NCBI GenBank assembly: GCA_033398695.1
Contig: CM065801.1
Location: 49,052,358 to 49,116,357, forward strand
Reading direction: 5' to 3'
Source: Orobanche coerulescens
Lineage: Eukaryota; Streptophyta; Magnoliopsida; Lamiales; Orobanchaceae
Length of the DNA stretch: 64,000 nt
The position numbers were made by a program, and so were the translations under genes. This document shows positions 58,162 to 64,000 of this stretch, piece after piece (the stretch's first letter is position 1; each line of letters opens with the position of its first letter). The notes under the pieces were generated by a model. That model was not told the DNA's origin. It ran no database searches and worked only from the letters and a program-made list of their open reading frames with translations.

Positions 58162-59850
58162 TTGAAGAAGCGATTGAGTGAGCTTCTTGAGTCGGGGTAT
58201 GTTCGACCAGCGCCTCGCCTTGGGGTGCACGGTCTGTTCGTGCGGAAGAAGGATGGTTCACTACGTTTGTGTATCGACTATCGCGAACTAAACAAAGTGA
58301 CCATCAAGAACAAGTATCCTTTGCCGAGGATTGATGACTTGTTCGATCAGTTGCAGGGAGCTGCGGTATTCTCGAAGATTGATTTGAAATCGGGGTACTA
58401 CCAGCTCCGGGTGAGGGAGTCCGACGTGCCGAAAACGGCTTTTCGGACGAGATACGGACATTATGAGTTTGTAGTTATGCCTTTCGGGCTAACTAATGCG
58501 CCGACGGTGTTCATGCAGCTGATGAACAAAGTCTTTATCGAGTATTTGGATAAGTGTGTCGTCGTCTTCATTGACGATATTCTTATTTATTCGAGGAACG
58601 AGGAAGAGCATGCCCATCATTTGCGGGTAGTGTTAGACATTTTGAGGACCGAGCAACTCTATGCAAAGTTCTCAAAATGTGAGTTCTGGCTGAAAGAAGT
58701 GATGTTTTTAGGTCACGTGATTTCAGCCGAGGGGATTCGTGTGGATCCGCAGAAGATTGAGGCAGTGTTAGATTGGGCACCGCCCAAGAATGTGAAAGAG
58801 ATCCGTAGTTTCTTGGGATTGGCTGGCTATTATCGTAGGTTCGTCGAGGGTTTCTCAAAACTAGCTCGGCCACTTACACAGTTGCTCCAGAAATCCGAGA
58901 AGTTCATCTGGAATGACGAGAGACAGTCGAGTTTTGAGGAACTGAAGAAGCGTTTGACTTCAGCCCCAGTTTTGACGTTGCCATGTGGCAACGAGGGATT
59001 CGCCGTTTATAGCGATGCTTCGGGTCACGGTCTTGGGTGCGTATTGATGCAGCACGGCAAGACCATTGCCTTTGCGTCGAGACAGTTGAGGCCGTATGAA
59101 CTGAACTACCCTACTCATGATTTGGATTTAGCGGCAGTTGTTTTCGCGCTCAAGATTTGGCGTCACTATCTTTTCGGCTCTGCATGTCAGATTTTTACCG
59201 ATCATAAAAGTCTGAATTATATATTTACTCAGCGGGAGTTGAATATGAGGCAGAGATGGTGGCTAGAGCTGATTAAGGATTATGACCTCGAAATCCTTTA
59301 TCATCCGGGCAAGGCGAACATCGTGGCCGACGCCTTGAGTCGGAAACCGATTGCGTTGCGAACGCTTGAGGTCCTTACGTCTCAGTCTGAGCTTCGGCGG
59401 GCTTTGATTGAGTTTGATGTTGAGGTTTTGTTGTCTGGGGCTGTCGGGCAACTTTGTGCTTTAGAGGTTTCGTCGTCCTTGATCGATGAGATTAAGCTGA
59501 AGCAGTTAGAGGATCCAATGATCACTCAAATCCGAGAGAACGTTCTTAAGGGAAAGTCCCCTGGGTTTGTGATTCATGAGGATGGTGTTTTGAGATTCCA
59601 GAGTCGGCTTTGTGTGCCGAACGACTCCGAGATGAGACAGAGCATTCTGCGCGAGGCCCATGCTACACCTTACTCCGTTCAACCTGGTTCGAGTAAGATG
59701 TACAAGGACCGAAGGAGGAATTTCTGGTGGAATGGTATGAAGGAAGAGGTCGCGCAGTTTGTGGCGAGATGTTTGACTTGTCAGCAGGTCAAAATTGAGC
59801 ATCAGCGACCGGCTGGGTTATTGCAGTCACATTCCGTTCCGGAATGGAAA
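58162..59850 (+). pseudogene. pol: E reverse transcriptase, RNase H and integrase zinc domain
   Basis: Open from 58162 to the TAG at 59851. RT motifs [24 protein letters not shown] and FIDD (58567-58578). RNase H has YSDASG and FTDHKSL, but the middle catalytic Glu is Asp (GAT at 59125; GAG in D). The integrase HHCC module follows, with H (59659) and the CLTCQQVK pair present. The second zinc-binding His is Gln (CAA at 59680; CAT in D). RT and RNase H copy the genomic RNA; integrase inserts the DNA. These two substitutions suggest the proteins would be impaired even without stops. Confidence 0.93.
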
Positions 59851-59853
59851 TAG

Positions 59854-60909
59854 GAAGACATATCTATGGACTTCATTACGAGTTTGCCGAGATCGAGATC
59901 GGGCATGAATATGGTTTGGGTGATTGTCAATCGCCTGACCAAGTCGGCACATTTTCTGGGCATCAAGGACACTTGGGGCCCTGAGAAGTTGGCTCGTGTA
60001 TTTATCGCGCAGATTGTGAGGCTTCACGGTACTCCGAAGTCTATTGTTTCGGATCGTGATGGCCGTTTTGTTTCGCACTTTTGGCAAGCTGTACATAAGG
60101 CGTTGGGTACTCGTTTGCGTTTGAGTACCTCTTTCCATCCTCAGTCAGATAGACAGTCGGAACGCACTATCCAGACGTTCGAAGATATGTTGCGTGCGTG
60201 CGCTCTCGATTGGAGCAGCGACTGGGAGGAGCATTTGCCATTGATCGAATTCACGTACAACAATAGTTGGCACACGTCGATTCGGATGGCACCGTACGAG
60301 GCACTTTATGGGCGGCAATGTCGATCACCGATTTGTTGGAATGAGGCGTCCGCTTTGGTCGGGACCGAGCCGGATGTCATTTTAGAGACGAGGCGGAAGA
60401 TAGAATTAATTCGGGAACGGATGTTGACGGCCCAGAGTCGACAGAAGTCATATGCCGATGTCCGCCGTCGACCTTCAGAATTCGAGGTGGGAGACCACGT
60501 TTTGCTGAAGGTGTCACCGACGAGAGGAGTTTTCCGTTTCGGGAAGAAGGGGAGGTTGAGTCCGAGATTTATTGGACCCTTCGAGATTCTCGAGCGAGTC
60601 GGTGAGTTAGCATACCGTTTCGCGTTACCCCCGGCCCTGAGTCATGTTCATAGCGTTTTTCATGTTTCCCAGCTAAGGAAATATGTCCCGGATCCTAGTC
60701 ACATCATCGATTATGGTGAGATTGATGTCGCCGAGGATATTACCTTCGAGGAGCGTCCCTTGAAGATTTTGGAGCATCGCGAGAAACGACTGAGGCATAA
60801 GACCATCCCTTTGGTCAAAGTGCAGTGGTCGAAACACGGAGTCGAGGAAGCAACTTGGGAAACCGAGGATAGCATGCGTGCTAGATACCCTGAGTTGTTT
60901 GTTTTTTAA
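59854..60909 (+). pseudogene. E integrase core and chromodomain-like tail
   Basis: The same frame as the preceding part, separated by the TAG at 59851, where D has TGG (Trp). The catalytic triad is complete: D in MDF (59869), D in SDRDGRF (60052) and E in QSERT (60160), with exactly 35 residues between the last two (DD35E). The neighbouring Gly of the usual QSDGQSE is Arg. The C-terminal part has GPFEILERVGELAYR, HVFHVSQLRKY-like and PLVKVQWSKHGVEEATW sequence, the chromodomain-like region thought to guide insertion to heterochromatin. The stop at 60907 overlaps the PPT stem-loop. Confidence 0.93.
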
Positions 60910-60944
60910 GTTTCGGGACGAAACTTGTTTTTAGAGGGGTAGAA
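60908..60944 (+). promoter_or_regulatory. E stem-loop and polypurine tract
   Basis: AAGTTTCG-GGA-CGAAACTT at 60908-60926, starting in the pol stop codon; polypurine tract AGAGGGGTAGAA at 60933-60944. Confidence 0.92.
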
Positions 60945-63139
60945 TGTAATATCCGCATTTTTCTTCCCCTTGTATTTTTATTTTTGATGTATTTCTCGTT
61001 CGTAGTGACCCTCGTGTATCTTACAGTGTATCTTTTCCGTCATCTATTGATTTGATTCCCGTTATTGTTGTGCGGAACCGTCGTTTCGGGGTTGCCGTGG
61101 ATCCATTCTACGTTATGATGCCTGTTGAGATGTTCCGTTTTGTTGTTTCGTTCACATTCCGGTGTTTTGGACCGTTCATATTTCGTACCTAGCGCACGCT
61201 ATCCTTTCGGCATAGCGCACGCTAGGGGTCCCTTAGTAGCGCACGCTACGTTTGTTTCGTAGCGCGCGCTAGCGAGTTAGCCCTGGGAGTGGCAGTGCTA
61301 TTTTCCAGCCTTCTGGACTGGCGTATTAGCGTACGCTACGTAGACTAGCGCACGCTAATGTCGGGAGGCTAGCGCACGCTGATAATACCTGGTAGCGTGC
61401 GCTAGCGTGAGTTTCGATCTTTGGACAGTTACTACCGAACTCGGTCAGTGCGGTTAGCGCACGCTACGCTTGTATGGTAGCGCACGCTAACGGGTCAGGT
61501 GAGTTTTGGGCAGTTAGCTTCTGGACTCGGCTGATGTCCAGGTAGCGCACGCTATTGGTCGATAGCGCGCGCTACCGAGAGGTTATTAGCGCACGCTACG
61601 TTTGGAGTAGCACACGCTAACGGCCAGAAGTCTGGCTACTGGACTGGACGCTAACTATTTTGGCCTGTAATTTTATCCCGTTAGCGCACGCTAACCTTGA
61701 GGATTAGCGCGCGCTAACACTCCCTGGCTATATAAACCAGGGAGTTGACCCGGATGAACACAACATTTTCATTTCTTCTCTCCCCGCGACGCAGAACCTC
61801 TCCAGGCGATTTCTGAGCGATTATTCCTTTCGATTATTTCAGGCATCCTCTACCTTGAGTTTTTGAAGTAGATTAACAACACCTACTGGTGTTCTTCATC
61901 ATCAATCCAAGGTAAATCTCTTAGAACCCTACTTTTGAGCGATTTGGGGGTTTTGGGATTTTCTTCTGATCCGTTCCGTTTTGTTGGTGGATTCATGATG
62001 AATATGATTAAACTTGTCAGTATCATTAGTTTCCCTACGGATTCATGGTATATTTTCATGGTTTTGCGGAATCGAGAGGGTTTGGTTGTGATCCGCCCTC
62101 GTTGTTATTTTTGTACGAATATACATGAATCGTAGGCGGGTTTTCGGGTGTATTACATTTCCGTATTTGTCTAGAGTTGGTTGTAATTATGTTCTTCGAA
62201 TCGTTAGGTTCGGTTCCGTTGATTCCTAGAGTTCGTCGGTGATTACCCTTTCCGTTCGTTGCGTCGTCAATTATTCAAGGCAAGTATTTTTTGGAAACCT
62301 CTATGCTTAACGTGAAATGGTAATGTATATTGTGTGTGATTTGCTCACCTCGGGAGGGTCCGACGGGATTACGGAGGGAATCTATGGCTTCGTCCTAGAT
62401 TCATGAGCTTGTTTCGCTAGCCAGCTCGGGAGGGTCCTTAGAGGCCTCGAGTGGGATTCGTGGCTTCGTCCCGGTCCTAGGTGACGTGTGGTGCTTGATT
62501 TGTTTTATGAATGTGGCCAGCTCGTGAGGGTCCTTAGAGGCCTCGAGTGGGATTCGCGGCTTCGTCCCGGTCCTAGGCAAATTAATTGTGACTGTTTGTT
62601 TCCGGAAAAGATATGTCTGGTTTTGGTTTGTGAAATGATATTGGTGCATGTACTATGAGACGTGTAAGCGATTGGTTTGCCTTGATTACTTGTACTAGCG
62701 TAATTGCTAACCCCTTTGGGGACCCGTTTTGGGGAAATTCTTGTTATGGATTTCAGGTTATGATTATCCGGACGAGCGAGCACCGGGACAGTACGAGGAT
62801 GTTGGCCAGGGTCGTTGACATGTGCATTTGGGTCTTCTTATTTCTTTTGTTCATTTCGATTTGGGTTGTTTCCACAGTTATAAACTTATAGATTGTACTC
62901 GTGAGTACTTAGGCTTTTCATTTCAAACTCCGTGTTGTATTATCATAAATTGCTACATTGTCAATTGTTACTCATTTCGTCGGTTATTTCGGGTGTACTT
63001 TCATGTGATGTATTATTTGATTGTGTATCCTCGCTAACCGAGATGGTTAGTCGAGGGGTGTTCGCTTGTTGTAGCCTGGTGGGTCCCATGTAGGGGTCCA
63101 CGGCGCTGTAATATACTCCGAATATCTTGGGGTGTTACA
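60945..63139 (+). repeat. E 3' LTR (2195 bp)
   Basis: Same layout as the 5' copy: array 61190-61716, TATATAAA 61729-61736, intron-like donor CAAG|GTAAAT near 61912, related repeats about 62345-62577, ends GGGTGTTACA before the target duplication TTACG. Confidence 0.93.
61190..61716. repeat. E 3' LTR palindromic word array
   Basis: The same words as 54116-54638 in the same order. Several copies damaged in the 5' LTR are whole here (for example TAGCGCGCGCTA near 61259), so the 5' copy lost bases. Confidence 0.9.
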
Positions 63140-64000
63140 TTACGTACGTTAGCCTAGTCCAGTTTCAGTCCAGTGAGCTTCGTTTCTTTGGTTACGTACG
63201 TTAGCATTGACTTCGTTACATACGTTAACATTACGTCACTGATGACGTCATATATCCGTTGCATGCTTTTCTGACTTTGACTCCTCTAACGTTCACTTGC
63301 TTGAACTCCTTTACGTACGTTATACAACCTCCATTACGTACGTTAGCTTGCCCATATTACGTACGTTAACATACTCTTGTTACGTATGTTAGCTTTGATT
63401 TTATCCAGCATTTTGCACTTCGTTTTCCTTCGATGCTTGCTTCGCCTCTTCGTTGTTTTGTTTTGTTTATTGACTTTAATCATCAAAACACTTTTAATTT
63501 ATGTATGGAATAAAATGTTCCAACAAGTCTTGATTTCATAGTTATAAGTATATTGGTGGGACCAGTGTACTCGAACACGACTCATACTTGATTCAGTCAC
63601 ACGGTATTCACTCTTGGAGAGTCGATGACAAATCGAAAGGTTGTGATAATATACATGGACCTTTGACTTGAGGGTTCAGTAAGAGATGTGCCTATGATGT
63701 TTAGTTTGTCATTAGAGTAGTTAGATTCATTTGCTTAATCACTGAGTTAATCTCGAAGTGCGGACTATACGAGCAGGTAGCAGTCTTTACTGTATGCCAA
63801 GAAAGGATTCTATCTCCTGTTAGTGAGCAGGCGAATGTCCTATACGGTTAATGGCAAATAAGATCATAAGTGTTTGGACAAAGTATTATGATCTAGTCGT
63901 ACTGGATACACTAGTAATCAGTCGGTCTTGGTTTGCATTAACACATGTAAAGTGTCTAGTCAACAGTAGGGTTTGACTTTACCGCGACCCGAAGACTTGA

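Larger units (their letters stand above)
53871..63139 (+). mobile_element. Element E: Ty3/gypsy chromovirus (Tekay/Del type), nearly complete
   Basis: 9269 bp; LTRs 53871-56061 and 60945-63139; target duplication TTACG (53866-53870 and 63140-63144). An exact initiator tRNA-Met PBS, gag, protease, RT, RNase H, integrase and chromodomain-like tail are all present. Only three in-frame stops (57240, 57432, 59851) and one cluster of frameshifts (about 57870-58245) break it. LTRs are near-identical by eye, so it is a fairly young insertion. Confidence 0.94.
50008..63525 (-). mobile_element. Sirevirus-like Ty1/copia element, minus strand, gag only
   Basis: LTRs 50008-51045 and 53213-53870 plus 63145-63525, each about 1038 bp, running TGTTGGAAC to TACCAACA on the minus strand. 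The 2.2-kb internal region encodes only gag; no integrase, RT or RNase H. Inserted in the 3' LTR of the outer copia element, but no matching target duplication is visible (GTGCAC left, AGTCT right). E is inserted in its minus-strand 5' LTR. It would need an autonomous partner to move. Confidence 0.87.
53213..63525 (-). repeat. Sirevirus-like 5' LTR (minus strand), split by element E
   Basis: 53213-53870 and 63145-63525. The interruption falls inside a TTACGTACGTTA word, with TTACG duplicated at 53866-53870 and 63140-63144. The undisturbed 3' LTR shows the original site near 50661. Confidence 0.9.
41831..64000 (+). mobile_element. Ty1/copia retrotransposon, outermost host of the cluster (right-hand part)
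   Basis: Visible pieces are pol (41831-42473 and 48239-49678) and the 3' LTR (49700-50007 and 63526-64000). The left part, including gag and most of integrase, would lie left of position 1, because Z (1-41830) is inserted in pol. The two pol pieces join across the Athila-like insert, which is flanked by ATCTA on both sides (42469-42473 and 48234-48238). Domain order (integrase tail, RT, RNase H) is that of Ty1/copia. I could not fix the lineage; the RNase H end resembles Tork/TAR-type elements. Coding is broken by stops and a frameshifting duplication, so it is dead and is the oldest layer here. Confidence 0.85.
49700..64000 (+). repeat. 3' LTR of the outer copia element, interrupted and cut by the window edge
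   Basis: Begins TGTTAGGAATATGCCC right after the polypurine tract. The first piece is 49700-50007. The Sirevirus-like element (50008-63525) follows, and LTR or flanking sequence resumes at 63526 and runs to the window end without a visible terminal CA. The last 475 bases contain no open frame or other element that I can recognise. No matching target duplication is seen at the 50007/63526 junction, so some sequence may be missing there. Confidence 0.6.

Noticed and set aside
63526..64000. Possible host gene or tRNA in the last 475 bases
   Set aside because: No open frame, cloverleaf or splice pattern was found; best read as the remaining outer copia LTR.

Overview
This 64-kb window reads as plant intergenic DNA, almost certainly from a flowering plant. 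It contains no recognisable host gene. What can be assigned belongs to a cluster of LTR retrotransposons inserted into one another. The plant assignment rests on the mix of lineages: chromodomain Ty3/gypsy elements of Tekay/Del type primed by initiator tRNA-Met, an Athila-type gypsy element with a tRNA-Asp-like primer site, a Sirevirus-type copia gag, and a second Ty1/copia element. The species cannot be told from the sequence.

Layout, outermost first. (0) A Ty1/copia element, plus strand, starts left of the window. Its pol is seen at 41831-42473 and 48239-49678, and its 3' LTR at 49700-50007 and 63526-64000 (running off the edge). (1) Into it went three elements: Z (1-41830, left end outside), an Athila-like element (42474-48233, target duplication ATCTA) and a minus-strand Sirevirus-like element (50008-63525). 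(2) Into Z went A (2869-28237), D (33274-41813, duplication GTTTT) and an AT-rich MITE/MULE-like insert (32006-33180). Into the Sirevirus-like element went E (53871-63139, duplication TTACG). (3) Into the 5' LTR of A went B (3714-20525, duplication GGGCG), a tandem LTR-internal-LTR-internal-LTR structure. (4) Into the first internal region of B went C, a solo LTR (8693-11242, duplication ATTCG).

Z, A, B, C, D and E are related. Their LTRs begin TGTAATA and end GTGTTACA. The complete elements share a PBS of the form TGGTATCRGAG, a stem-loop just 3' of the PBS, an AAGTTTCG/CGAAACTT stem-loop just before the polypurine tract, and, inside the LTR, a donor/acceptor pair suggesting a leader intron. 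D and E carry gag-pol (protease, RT, RNase H, integrase with DD35E, chromodomain-like tail), each broken by a few stops and frameshifts. Z, A and B have lost essentially all coding capacity but keep the cis signals. The natural reading is autonomous (D/E-like) and non-autonomous (Z/A/B-like) partners of one extended family.

The most unusual signal is in the LTR promoters. Each family has, in U3 and usually just upstream of a TATA box, palindromic words of about 12 bp: TAGCGCACGCTA (A, B, E), TTACGTACGTAA and relatives (Z), GTGCCGCGGCAC (D), and an 18-bp palindrome around CGGCCG (C). The unrelated minus-strand Sirevirus-like LTR carries the same TTACGTACGTTA words as Z. At least two insertions (A and E) landed inside such words. 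All counts and alignments were made by eye.
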